From JALORV01 sp963724365 (lineage in GTDB: Bacteria > Pseudomonadota > Gammaproteobacteria > Burkholderiales > Burkholderiaceae_F): DNA of 64,000 bases. Of the stretch, positions 24,619-33,195 are shown piece by piece. Position 1 is the first letter of the stretch, and each line of letters begins with the position of its first letter. Made by a program: the position numbers and the translations under genes. The stretch spans positions 305,631-369,630 of the forward strand of contig CAVRUR010000011.1 of assembly GCA_963724365.1 (NCBI GenBank), written 5' to 3'. The notes beneath the pieces were generated by a model, which was not told the origin of the DNA, did no database searches, and was given only the letters and a program-made list of their open reading frames with translations.

Positions 24619-25125
24619 TCACTTCGCGGCCGCCTTGCCGCGACGGAAATCCCAGGGCGGCACCGCCGCCGACGTTGACCACAGTCCCAGCCGCGTGCTG
24701 CGTGCCTGCTCTTCGGCTACCGCGTAGCGCATGCGATCAGCCGGTGACTGTTCGTTCGCATACTTGACGTAGTGCCAGGCGAGCCCGCGCCGGATCTGTT
24801 CGAGACCGACATCCACATCATCCACCGTCACGCGACACACCGCCCGACCGTAGCGGTCGGTCTTCGGGCATGCGGCCACCGCGCGACGTCCATGCGCCAT
24901 GCCGGCGAGCGACTGGCGGGCACGCTGTCCATGGTCCTGCGTGCGTTCGGGTGCGTCGATGCCGTCCAGCCGGATGCGATGCGGGGTCTTGCCGTCATCG
25001 AGCAAGGTGAGCGTGTCGCCATCGGCGATGCCGACCACCGTGCCGATCCACTCGACTGCATGAGCGGCCGGCGGTTGCAGCAGCAGTACGAGCAGCACGA
25101 CCAAGAGGAATCGACAGGAAGGCAT
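24619..25125 (-). CDS. Exported thermonuclease-like (SNase) protein
   Basis: 168 aa with a signal peptide (MPSCRFLLVVLLVLLLQPPAAHA) and a staphylococcal-nuclease fold. Catalytic-region motifs: VVGIADGDTLTLL, HRIRLDGIDAPERTQ (the Arg and Asp-Ala-Pro-Glu motif), DRYGRAVCRV and ARSTRLGLWS. Likely a periplasmic or secreted nuclease. It converges on the BLUF gene with a 6-bp gap. Confidence 0.9.
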   Translation of the reverse strand: MPSCRFLLVVLLVLLLQPPAAHAVEWIGTVVGIADGDTLTLLDDGKTPHRIRLDGIDAPERTQDHGQRARQSLAGMAHGRRAVAACPKTDRYGRAVCRVTVDDVDVGLEQIRRGLAWHYVKYANEQSPADRMRYAVAEEQARSTRLGLWSTSAAVPPWDFRRGKAAAK

Positions 25126-25275
25126 GGCACGAGCGAGCCGTTGATGCCGCCGATGCTAGGAAGGCGGTGCGCGCGCAATGAGTCGGAAAGAGGTGCCCCG
25201 GCGCTGCAATTCCGGGCTCCGGCGGCTAACATCTCGGCTCGCCTTCCGGGCGACGCCTCACTCAAGGAATCCTCC

Positions 25276-25867
25276 ATGTCGATTCGCTGGTTTGCCTTTA
25301 CCGCCATTGCCCTGCTCGTCACGGGCTGTGACACCTTGAGCAAGGGGCCGTTCGCGGAAGCAAAGGTCCTGGGAGCCGAAGGCAGCTCCGTTTGGGGGCG
25401 AGTGACGTTCCACCAGGCCGAAGGCGGGACTTTCGTCGGTGACTCGACCGGCTACCGGGCGCCCCTGGCCTCGGCCGCCGCGGACTCAGCCGCCGGCAAG
25501 ACTTTCGTCCGTGCCGACATCAACGGTTTGCCGGCCAACCGCCAGTTCGGCTTCCATGTGCACGAAAAAGGGGACTGCTCTGACAACGGCTTGGGCGCCG
25601 GCGGGCACTTCAATCCGCAGGGCAAGATCCACGGCCGCTACGACTCGACCGACCGCCATGCCGGAGACCTTCCGAACCTGTCCTCGAACGGAGAAGGTGT
25701 TGCGATGTTCGCGTTCACGACGGAACTGCTGACGGTTGCGCCGGGGCCGCGCTCGGTCGTGAATCGGGCAATCGTCATTCATGAGAGCGCCGACGATTTC
25801 AAGAGCCAGCCCGCAGGCAACTCGGGCAAGCGCATCGCCTGCGGCGTCAGTACGCGCGGCGGACTGA
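25276..25867 (+). CDS. sodC: Cu/Zn superoxide dismutase lipoprotein, 3' frame disrupted
   Basis: Periplasmic SodC. Lipobox LLVTGC gives a lipid anchor. All metal ligands are present: HVHEKGDC (two Cu His), GGHFNP, GKIHG, RHAGD (His, Asp) and VIHESADD; the disulfide partner is in RIACGV. In the written frame there is no stop after RIACGV for over 1.3 kb, through the antisense of the next gene. Skipping one base near 25849 gives RIACGVVRAAD and a TGA at 25865-25867, a normal SodC end (196 aa). The end given assumes that correction. Confidence 0.85.
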
Positions 25868-25890
25868 AGTGCCGCGCTAGTCGATCCGCA

Positions 25891-26853
25891 CTACTCGATC
25901 AAGAGCGCCGCATAGCGAGCGAGATCGACATTGCCGCCGCTCAGGATCACACCAACGCGCTTGCCTCGTACGTCGATTGCCTGCTCGAAGGCCGCGGCCG
26001 CACCGAGGCAACCCGTCGGCTCGACGACAATCTTCATTCGTCCGGCGAAGAAGCGCATCGCCCGTTTCAGCGCCTCGTCGCTGACGGTCACCACGTCGTC
26101 GACCAGCGCCTGTATCACCGGAAACGTGTAGCGGCCAGGATGCTGAGTCTGTGCACCGTCGGCGATCGTGCGCGGCACCTCTATCGTCACGATCTCGCCC
26201 CGGCGCAACGACTGCTGCACATCGTTCCCCGCCTCCGGCTCGACGCCGATGACCCGGCACCCGGGCTGCAGATGGCGTGCGGCCGTCGCGCACCCGGATA
26301 CCAATCCGCCGCCGCCGACGCATACGAGCAGCAGGTCGAGCCGACCCGCTTCCTGCATCAGTTCGAGCGCTGCGGTGCCCTGGCCCGCCATCACATGCGG
26401 ATGGTCGTAGGGCGGAATCAACGTCATGCCGCGCTCACGCGCCAGGCGTTCGCTGATCGCTTCGCGATCCTCGGCATAGCGGTCGTAGAGCACGACTTCG
26501 GCACCATACCCGCGCGTGGCCTCCACCTTGATTGCCGGTGCGTCCTGCGGCATGACGATCGTCGCCGGCATGCCGAGCAGCCGTGCCGACAGAGAGATCG
26601 CCTGGGCATGATTGCCCGACGAAAATGCCACCACGCCTGCCTTGCGCTGTTCCGGGGTGAACTGCTTCAGCGCGTTGTAGGCACCGCGGAACTTGAACGC
26701 GCCCATGCGCTGGAAGTTCTCGCACTTGAAGAAGAGTTCCGCACCGGTGAGTTCATTCGCAGTGCGCGAGGTCATCACCGGCGTGCGATGTGCCACTCCC
26801 GCCAGCCGTTGCGCGGCGGCCGCGACGTCGTCAAAGGAAATTGCGAGTGTCAT
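25891..26853 (-). CDS. Threonine dehydratase / serine racemase-like PLP enzyme
   Basis: 320-aa fold-type II PLP enzyme. The Schiff-base lysine is in MGAFKFRGAYNAL, the phosphate-binding glycine loop is VCVGGGGLVSG, and FSSGNHAQAISL is the substrate loop. Length and motifs fit catabolic threonine dehydratase, serine racemase or threo-3-hydroxyaspartate ammonia-lyase; there is no C-terminal ACT domain, so it is not the biosynthetic IlvA type. It is convergent with sodC and divergent from cysK. Confidence 0.88.
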   Translation of the reverse strand: MTLAISFDDVAAAAQRLAGVAHRTPVMTSRTANELTGAELFFKCENFQRMGAFKFRGAYNALKQFTPEQRKAGVVAFSSGNHAQAISLSARLLGMPATIVMPQDAPAIKVEATRGYGAEVVLYDRYAEDREAISERLARERGMTLIPPYDHPHVMAGQGTAALELMQEAGRLDLLLVCVGGGGLVSGCATAARHLQPGCRVIGVEPEAGNDVQQSLRRGEIVTIEVPRTIADGAQTQHPGRYTFPVIQALVDDVVTVSDEALKRAMRFFAGRMKIVVEPTGCLGAAAAFEQAIDVRGKRVGVILSGGNVDLARYAALLIE

Positions 26854-26981
26854 GGCGCAAGCTTAGCCGGGTGCCGTGCCTGTTCGGGGGGTGGACTTCC
26901 TCGTATATCGATATCAGACCGCGTGATACCGCCCGGCAGCTGCTGGGCGTACCGTCAACGATCCGAATTCACGGAGATCCC

Positions 26982-27902
26982 ATGCGCGCCGCCAACGTAC
27001 TCGAGACCATCGGCAACACTCCCCACATCCGCATCAACCGGCTGTTTCCGGGTGGCTATGAGGTCTGGTCGAAGTCTGAGCGCGCCAATCCCGGCGGCTC
27101 GATCAAGGACCGTATTGCGCTATCGATGGTCGAAGCCGCCGAGCGTGATGGCCGGCTGGCGCCTGGCGGAACGATCATCGAGCCGACATCCGGGAACACC
27201 GGCATCGGGCTGGCGATGGTCGCCGCGGTGAAAGGCTACCCCCTGCTGCTGGTGATGCCCGACAGCATGTCAGTCGAGCGACGCCGGCTGATGCTGGCCT
27301 ATGGCGCGAAGTTCGTGCTGACGCCGCGCGAGAAGGGCATGAAGGGCGCGATCGAACGCGCCGAGCAGCTGGCCGCCGAAACGCCGGGGTCGTGGATACC
27401 GCAGCAGTTCGACAACCCGGCCAACATCGATGTCCACGTGAAGACCACAGCTCAGGAAATCCTGCACGACTTTCCCGAAGGGCTGGACGCAATCATCACC
27501 GGCGTCGGCACCGGCGGTCACATTTCGGCGATCGGGCTGGTGCTGAAGCCGAAGTGGCCACGTCTGCAAGTGTTTGCCGTCGAGCCGGCGGCTTCGCCGG
27601 TGATCTCCGGCGGCAAGCCGTCACCGCATCCGATCCAGGGCATCGGCGCCGGCTTCATTCCGCACAACCTCAGGACCGAGGTCCTGGACGGCGTCATCAC
27701 CGTCGAGGCCGAAGAGGCGCGCGAGATGGCGCGCCGGGCCGCACGCGAGGAAGGCCTGCTGGTCGGGATCTCGTCGGGTGCGACGCTGGCTGCCATCTCT
27801 AAGAAGCTGCCGGAACTCGGCACGGGAAGCAAAGTGCTCGGCTTCAACTACGACACCGGCGAGCGCTACCTGTCGACCGAGGGATTCCTGCCGGTCGAGT
27901 AG
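26982..27902 (+). CDS. cysK: Cysteine synthase A
   Basis: O-acetylserine sulfhydrylase, last step of cysteine synthesis; 306 aa. PLP lysine in NPGGSIKDRIALSM, the substrate loop EPTSGNTGIGLA and the phosphate loop ITGVGTGGHISA are present, and PIQGIGAGFIPHNL is CysK-typical. The start at 26982 follows GGAG. A palindrome ATATCGATAT (26905-26914) lies in the divergent promoter region. Its end nearly touches the convergent YeeE operon, which also handles sulfur. Confidence 0.93.
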   Translation: MRAANVLETIGNTPHIRINRLFPGGYEVWSKSERANPGGSIKDRIALSMVEAAERDGRLAPGGTIIEPTSGNTGIGLAMVAAVKGYPLLLVMPDSMSVERRRLMLAYGAKFVLTPREKGMKGAIERAEQLAAETPGSWIPQQFDNPANIDVHVKTTAQEILHDFPEGLDAIITGVGTGGHISAIGLVLKPKWPRLQVFAVEPAASPVISGGKPSPHPIQGIGAGFIPHNLRTEVLDGVITVEAEEAREMARRAAREEGLLVGISSGATLAAISKKLPELGTGSKVLGFNYDTGERYLSTEGFLPVE

Positions 27903-27920
27903 GGCCAGCGAGGCAGCCGC

Positions 27921-28091
27921 CTACTTGAGCGGCGCTGCACAGTGACCGGCACCCTCGACTTTTTCGTGTCCGATCTGCCACGGCAGCGGCTCGTCGAAGC
28001 GGTTATGCGGCGTCGAGCGCATCCAGTCGAGCGCAAGCATTCCGAAGGCGAGCGTCCAGAAGATCGTCGCAAACAGGAGCGTGCGTCTCAT
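27921..28091 (-). CDS. Small membrane-anchored protein after yeeE
   Basis: 56 aa: an N-terminal hydrophobic helix (TLLFATIFWTLAFGMLALDW) and a polar tail ending GAGHCAAPLK. Its ATG overlaps the stop of the YeeE-like gene (ATGA, 28088-28091), so it is translationally coupled to it. I do not recognise a family; a small partner of the transporter is the natural guess. Confidence 0.6.
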   Translation of the reverse strand: MRRTLLFATIFWTLAFGMLALDWMRSTPHNRFDEPLPWQIGHEKVEGAGHCAAPLK

Positions 28092-29242
28092 CCGCGCAGC
28101 CCCAGGCGCGCGCGCACGCGCACGCCGACCAGCGAACCGGCAAACGCTGCAGCAAACCACACCCAGCCGTGCAGGCTGCCGGTCGAGATGCCGGAGAAGT
28201 ACGCGCCGACATTGCAGCCGAATGCCAATCGCGAGGAATACCCGAGCGCGAGCCCAGCGACGATGGCCGCGACCCATTGCGATGTGCGTTGAGCTTCGGG
28301 CGGCGGACAGACGGTGCCACGCACGGTCGCCGCGATCATGGCGCCGGCCAGCAACCCGAAGTTGGTGATCGACGTTACATCGGTCAGCACGGACGCGTGG
28401 ATGTGCGCCTGCTGCGCAGCACGTCCCCAGAAGGCATTGGCGCTGAGGTCCATGCCCAGCGCGCTGGCGATCTTCGCGCCCCAGAGCCCGAGCCCATAGA
28501 CGATGCCCCACGTCTGTCCGGCGATCACCAGGTTGAGCACCGCGAACACCGCGAGCAGCACCGCGCCCACGTAGACGCCCCGTCCGCGCCAGCGCGTCTG
28601 CGTGCTGCGGCGCCGTCGCCACAGCCAGGTTCCCAGTGCCGCGAAGACAGCGAGCTGCAGCGCGATCGCGCCCGCTGGACCAATGTGGTCCTGCAGCGCA
28701 ACCGGTGGCAACGCCCCCAGAGCAAGCCAGCGATCCAGGTGGGCCGCGCCGAAAAAGCTGCCGATGATGAAGCCGGGCAGCACCGTCAGCGAGACCGCGT
28801 TGCCAAGCCCCGCCTTGTACAGCGTGCCGGAACCACAGCCGTCGGCGATCTGCATCGCCAGCCCGAACACGAAGGCACCGATGACAACGCTCACCGACAC
28901 CGGCGCTACGGCTCCGCTGAGTTCCGGATGTGTCGCAATCAGCGGAATCGACACCACCATCGCCAGGCCGATCGCGAGAAACTGCGCGAGGAAGCCGGTC
29001 GGGTCACGCTCGCGGATCCAGACGCGCCAGCCGGTGGTGAAGCCGAACGACACGCCGGCAAGGACCGCGCCGTAGCCGATGCCGACCAGGAACAGAAGCC
29101 CCTGGCGCAGGCCGACCAGCCAGGTCACAGCAATCCAGGCAATCAGTGCGAAGGCCGACAGCGCCGTGGCCGTGCGCAGGGCGCTGCCACGGAACGCATC
29201 CGCGGCGGCATGCAGGGGAAGTGCAGTGGACATGGCCGCCAT
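28088..29242 (-). CDS. YeeE/YedE-family membrane transporter
   Basis: About 384 aa with 9-10 membrane helices. The two signature loops are intact: MQIADGCGSGTLYKAGLG and RLAFGCNVGAYFSGI, each with a conserved cysteine. E. coli YeeE imports thiosulfate, and these two cysteine loops are shared across the family; sulfur or selenium species are the likely substrates. An exported rhodanese lies directly upstream and cysK is at the end of the convergent unit, supporting sulfur. The start is either 29242 or 29233; neither has a strong ribosome-binding site. Confidence 0.87.
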   Translation of the reverse strand: MAAMSTALPLHAAADAFRGSALRTATALSAFALIAWIAVTWLVGLRQGLLFLVGIGYGAVLAGVSFGFTTGWRVWIRERDPTGFLAQFLAIGLAMVVSIPLIATHPELSGAVAPVSVSVVIGAFVFGLAMQIADGCGSGTLYKAGLGNAVSLTVLPGFIIGSFFGAAHLDRWLALGALPPVALQDHIGPAGAIALQLAVFAALGTWLWRRRRSTQTRWRGRGVYVGAVLLAVFAVLNLVIAGQTWGIVYGLGLWGAKIASALGMDLSANAFWGRAAQQAHIHASVLTDVTSITNFGLLAGAMIAATVRGTVCPPPEAQRTSQWVAAIVAGLALGYSSRLAFGCNVGAYFSGISTGSLHGWVWFAAAFAGSLVGVRVRARLGLRG

Positions 29243-29267
29243 TATCCGGCCCCGAGGTCGCGCGACG

Positions 29268-30221
29268 TTACAGTGCGCCGGCTGCTTCGCGGATCTGCAG
29301 CCAGAACTGCGCCAGTCGACCCGGCACGTTCGCCATCGGCAGTCCGGCCTGGGACCAGCCCACCATCGACTCCGGATACAGCTTGACGTCTTTCTGGCCG
29401 AGGACTTCGGACAGCACGAACCAGTTCGTCGCCGCCCAGTGGCCGGAGTTGCAGAACGACACCGTCGGCACGTCGGTTTCGAGTCCCTCGCGAGCCGCGA
29501 TGCGCCGGACCTCGTCCGGGGATTGCATCGTCGCGCTGTCGCCGACGAACCAGACGTCGTGCGCCACGTTTTTCGCACCGACCAGCGTGCCCGGAGTGCG
29601 CGCAGCCGCGTGGCGTGTCTCGCCACGGAAGTACGGTGCGGGACGCGCGTCCAGCAGGCGGGCCGATTGCCGCGCAACCACCTGCGCGACCTCGTCCTGG
29701 GTGGCGATCAGCTGCGCATCGAGCTTCACCGCGTAACGCGACGGCGGCACGGTGCTGACTTCCTGCGTGACGGGCTGGCCCGCCGAGCGCCAGGCCGTCA
29801 TGCCGCCGTTGAGGATGGAAACATTCACCAACCCCGCGGCTTTCAGGGTCCAGACCACGCGAGCGGCCGCCCCGAACTCGGTCGCATCGGCGCCTTCGTA
29901 GACGACAACCACCGGAGTGCTGCTGTCGATGCCGAGCGACTGGATCAGCGCACTTAGCTTCGCGGTGTCTGGCAGGCGACCCGGGTTGTCCTTCGGCCCG
30001 CGCCACTTCGCGTAGGGCGCCGAGAGCGCGCCCGGAATGTGCCCGACGTCATACGCCGGCTTGCCCTCCTGCGTACCGCTGCGGATATCGATGATGCGCA
30101 GCTGCGGATCACCCATCCTCGCCGCGAGTTCAGGCGGTGCAAGCAGCGGTTGTGGCGCGGCCCGCGCCGGAGCGCAGGCGGCATAGACGGAAACGAGAAA
30201 GACGGCGATCAGGCGAAACAT
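29268..30221 (-). CDS. Exported two-domain thiosulfate sulfurtransferase (rhodanese)
   Basis: 317 aa with a signal peptide (MFRLIAVFLVSVYAACAPARA) and two rhodanese domains. The first is inactive-type (EGADATEFGAAAR instead of a catalytic loop); the second carries the catalytic cysteine in TVSFCNSGHWAATNW. The layout fits a periplasmic thiosulfate or mercaptopyruvate sulfurtransferase. The start was taken at the signal-peptide methionine. It ends 26 bp before the YeeE gene, so the two are probably co-transcribed and may process and import sulfur compounds. Confidence 0.88.
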   Translation of the reverse strand: MFRLIAVFLVSVYAACAPARAAPQPLLAPPELAARMGDPQLRIIDIRSGTQEGKPAYDVGHIPGALSAPYAKWRGPKDNPGRLPDTAKLSALIQSLGIDSSTPVVVVYEGADATEFGAAARVVWTLKAAGLVNVSILNGGMTAWRSAGQPVTQEVSTVPPSRYAVKLDAQLIATQDEVAQVVARQSARLLDARPAPYFRGETRHAAARTPGTLVGAKNVAHDVWFVGDSATMQSPDEVRRIAAREGLETDVPTVSFCNSGHWAATNWFVLSEVLGQKDVKLYPESMVGWSQAGLPMANVPGRLAQFWLQIREAAGAL

Positions 30222-30469
30222 GGGCAGGCTAATCACAGGAGTGCACAGGAATGCGGGGCCGGCGCGGCGCGCAGGCTGCCCGCTGGTGAAGTGTGCCGCA
30301 TCGGCGCGGCGGCGAAGCACACATCTGCTCATGTGCTTATGCCCATGACGCCAGGTGGGCCGTGGGGTTGGCCGTGGATCAACGCGGTCGCTGTCTGGCG
30401 CTTGCCTCCTGCGGCATCGGCTCGCATGATGAAGGTTCCTGATTTGACAACACCGATGGCGACTCTGCG

Positions 30470-30943
30470 ATGACCGATACCGCTCCCGACTGGCGCACGC
30501 AGGGCGTGCGCGTGATCAAGGGCAACCAGCTCGACACCAACACCGCACAGACACCCGGCATGAATCGCGCGGCGGCGATCAACGCGGCGCGCGTCGGGGC
30601 GCAGAAGATCTGGGCCGGCACGGTCACGATTCACCCGAATGCAAAGACCGGGGCACATCACCACGGTGCGCTGGAAAGCGTGATCTATGTCGTGCGCGGC
30701 AAGGCGCGCATGCGCTGGGGCGAGAAACTGGAGTTTGTGGCGGAGGCCGAGGCGGGCGACTTCATCTACGTGCCCCCGTATGTGCCGCACCAGGAGATCA
30801 ACGCCTCCCGCGACGCGCCGCTCGAATGCGTGCTGGTCCGCAGCGACAACGAGGCGGTGGTGGTCAATCTGGATATCGAGCCGGTCGAGCGGCCCGAGGC
30901 CGTGCACTGGGTCGACCCGATCCACGCGTCACCGCACGACTGA
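30470..30943 (+). CDS. Cupin-domain protein
   Basis: 157-aa single-domain cupin. Metal-binding motif 1 is GAHHHGALESVIYVVRGKARMRWG and motif 2 is DFIYVPPYVPHQEINAS, so two histidines plus Glu and a further His are in place. Cytoplasmic. Substrate unknown. It lies 12 bp before the pcm-like gene on the same strand. Confidence 0.85.
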   Translation: MTDTAPDWRTQGVRVIKGNQLDTNTAQTPGMNRAAAINAARVGAQKIWAGTVTIHPNAKTGAHHHGALESVIYVVRGKARMRWGEKLEFVAEAEAGDFIYVPPYVPHQEINASRDAPLECVLVRSDNEAVVVNLDIEPVERPEAVHWVDPIHASPHD

Positions 30944-30954
30944 CGGACGGCACG

Positions 30955-31698
30955 ATGGTGTCGCGGCGCGACTGGCTGGCCCGCCTTGGCGCTGCACTGG
31001 CGGCGCTCGGGCGCGCGACGCCCGCCACGGCGCGCGACGATGCCGTGACGTCGCGCGAGCGCCTGCTGCACGAGATCGACGAACAGATGCTCGACACGGC
31101 AGCGGCCACCGGCCGCAACGCGCTCAGCCCCGCGGTTCGCCATGCGATGCAGACCGTTCCGCGCGAGCGCTTCGTGCCGCCGGAGCTCGCGGCACGTGCC
31201 TACGAGAACCGGCCGTTGCCCATCGGTCTCGGCCAGACGATCTCGCAACCGTTCATCGTCGCGCTGATGACCGAACTGCTCGAGCCGCGTGAGTCCGACG
31301 TGATGCTGGAAGTCGGTACTGGGTCGGGCTACCAGGCCGCCGTTCTCGCCGCCTGCGTGAAGCGCGTCTACTCGATCGAGATCCTCGCACCGCTGACGGC
31401 GCGCGCACGCGCTGCGTTGGATGCGGCCGGTGTGCGCAATGTCGAGACGCGTGTCGGTGACGGTTATCAGGGCTGGCCCGAAGCGGCTCCGTTCGATGGG
31501 ATCATCGTCACTGCGGCGCCCGACCATGTGCCGCCGGCCCTGATCGCACAGCTCGCGCCAGGCGGCCGCATGGTGATCCCGGTCGGCGCCGTTGACGCAG
31601 GACAGGACCTGCTGCTGCTACGCAAGGACGCCGCGGGCCGCACGGTCTCGCGCAGCACGATCCCGGTGCGCTTCGTGCCGCTGACACGCGAGCGCTGA
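30955..31698 (+). CDS. pcm: Protein-L-isoaspartate O-methyltransferase with an export signal
   Basis: Repairs isoaspartyl residues with SAM. 247 aa. The SAM site LEVGTGSGYQAAVLA, the family motif GLGQTISQPFIVALM and DGIIVTAAPDHVPPAL are all clear. Unlike the cytoplasmic enzyme, the N-terminus reads MVSRRDWLARLGAALAALG...ATA, a twin-arginine or Sec-like signal, so a periplasmic location is likely. An earlier in-frame start gives only non-homologous sequence. Coupled to the cupin gene by a 12-bp gap. Confidence 0.85.
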   Translation: MVSRRDWLARLGAALAALGRATPATARDDAVTSRERLLHEIDEQMLDTAAATGRNALSPAVRHAMQTVPRERFVPPELAARAYENRPLPIGLGQTISQPFIVALMTELLEPRESDVMLEVGTGSGYQAAVLAACVKRVYSIEILAPLTARARAALDAAGVRNVETRVGDGYQGWPEAAPFDGIIVTAAPDHVPPALIAQLAPGGRMVIPVGAVDAGQDLLLLRKDAAGRTVSRSTIPVRFVPLTRER

Positions 31699-31776
31699 GC
31701 CGCCGACGCGAGCGCGACACGCGGCGGCGTGCCGGTCAGTAGACTCCTCGCCTTTCCTCCACGACGCATTGGAACC

Positions 31777-32757
31777 ATGAACACTCGCCGCCTCGGCCGC
31801 TCCGGCCTGAAAGTCTCCGAACTGTCGTTCGGCTCCTGGGTCACCTACGGCAACCAGGTCGACACCCGCGCCGCGCGCGAACTGATGGCCGCTGCCTTCG
31901 ACGCCGGCGTCAACTTCTTCGACAACGCCGAGATCTACGCCAAGGGTGACAGCGAAGTCATCATGGGCAAGGTGCTGAAGGAACTCGGCTGGCCGCGCAT
32001 CAAATACTGCGTGTCGACCAAGTTCTACTGGGGCATGCGCACCTGTGCCAATGACAACAACACGCTGAACCGCAAGTACCTGCTCGATGCCATCGACGGT
32101 TCATTGAAGCGCCTGCAGCTCGACTACGTCGACCTCGTCTACTGCCATCGCGCCGATCCACACACGCCGATCGAAGAGACCGTCTGGGCGATGCACAACA
32201 TCATCGAGCGCGGCAAGGCGCTCTACTGGGGCACGAGCGAATGGAACGCGGACGAGATCCGCGCCGCGTGGGACATCGCGGACCGGCGCAACCTGCACAA
32301 GCCGGTGGTGGAACAGCCGCAGTACAACCTGCTGCACCGCAAGCGTGTCGAGCAGGAGTACGCGCGGCTTTACGAGGACATCGGACTCGGCCTGACGACC
32401 TGGAGCCCGCTCGCCTCGGGCTTGCTGTCGGGCAAATACCAGAAGGGAATTCCGTCCGGATCGCGCGGCGCGCTCGAAAGCTACGCGTTCCTGCGCGACG
32501 GTCTCACCGATCCGGCCAAGAACGCCATCGTCGGCAAGCTGGAGGCCGTCGCAAAGGAACTTGGCTGCACCCTTGCCCAACTCGCACTCGCTTGGTGCGT
32601 ACGCAATCCGCATGTCAGCACGGTGATCACCGGCGCCACGCGCGTCGAGCAGATCACCGAAAACATGAAGGCACTCGACGTCGTGCCCAAAATCGTGCCT
32701 GACGTGCTCGCGCGCATCGACGGTATCGTCGGCCACGCAGCCGCTGCAGCCAACTAA
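31777..32757 (+). CDS. Aldo/keto reductase, K+-channel beta-subunit-like
   Basis: 326 aa. Full AKR tetrad visible: Asp and Tyr in FFDNAEIYAKG, Lys in STKFYWG and His in YCHRADPHTP. The sequence SELSFGSWVTYGNQ, QPQYNLLHRKRVEQEY and TTWSPLASGLLSGKY places it in the AKR6/KCNAB-like group, which also occurs in bacteria as general reductases (YghZ). NADPH-dependent, cytoplasmic. The start at 31777 matches family N-termini. Confidence 0.9.
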   Translation: MNTRRLGRSGLKVSELSFGSWVTYGNQVDTRAARELMAAAFDAGVNFFDNAEIYAKGDSEVIMGKVLKELGWPRIKYCVSTKFYWGMRTCANDNNTLNRKYLLDAIDGSLKRLQLDYVDLVYCHRADPHTPIEETVWAMHNIIERGKALYWGTSEWNADEIRAAWDIADRRNLHKPVVEQPQYNLLHRKRVEQEYARLYEDIGLGLTTWSPLASGLLSGKYQKGIPSGSRGALESYAFLRDGLTDPAKNAIVGKLEAVAKELGCTLAQLALAWCVRNPHVSTVITGATRVEQITENMKALDVVPKIVPDVLARIDGIVGHAAAAAN

Positions 32758-32788
32758 GCGCGCTGCGCGCGGCGGAGTCGCCCGGCGC

Positions 32789-33148
32789 TCAGCGTCCCAT
32801 GCGTGCGTTGTAGGACGCGCCGATGCGATCGATCAGCTTCGGGTCTTCCTGGATGTTGCCGCGCGTCTTGAAGGCGACTTCCACCGAGCCGTCCGGCCGC
32901 GGCGCCACCGTCGAGATGACGGTGATGCTGCCGCGCGCTCCGGTGATGACGCCGGTCGACTGCTGCGCGTCGGTGACGCGCACACCCTGATCCGACATCG
33001 CACCGAGCATGGCGTTGTAGGCGCGGTCGTAGGTGCTGGGCTGCGGCGGAGGCGGTGGTGCGTACGCGACACACGCCGAGAGGATCAGCGCCGAAGCGAT
33101 TAGCAGCGGCCGAACGAGCGCGCGAGTCGCGGAAGTCAGGAGGTTCAT
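32789..33148 (-). CDS. Small lipoprotein of unknown function
   Basis: 119 aa. The N-terminal signal ends in a lipobox LSAC (Cys26), followed by a Pro-rich linker (APPPPPQPST) and a small alpha/beta domain (AYNAMLGAMSDQGVRVTDAQ...GSVEVAFKTRG). Probably outer-membrane or inner-membrane anchored. No family name recognised; the domain resembles short sporulation- or LPS-assembly-like modules only in size. Confidence 0.7.
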   Translation of the reverse strand: MNLLTSATRALVRPLLIASALILSACVAYAPPPPPQPSTYDRAYNAMLGAMSDQGVRVTDAQQSTGVITGARGSITVISTVAPRPDGSVEVAFKTRGNIQEDPKLIDRIGASYNARMGR

Positions 33149-33195
33149 CGCAAGTCCATGCAGGATGAAAGAAGGCGCGAGCTTAGCCCGTCGAG

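Noticed and set aside
26000..27231. Plus-strand open frame continuing from sodC
   Set aside because: It is antisense to the PLP lyase and has no homology-like features; treated as the consequence of a frameshift at the end of sodC.
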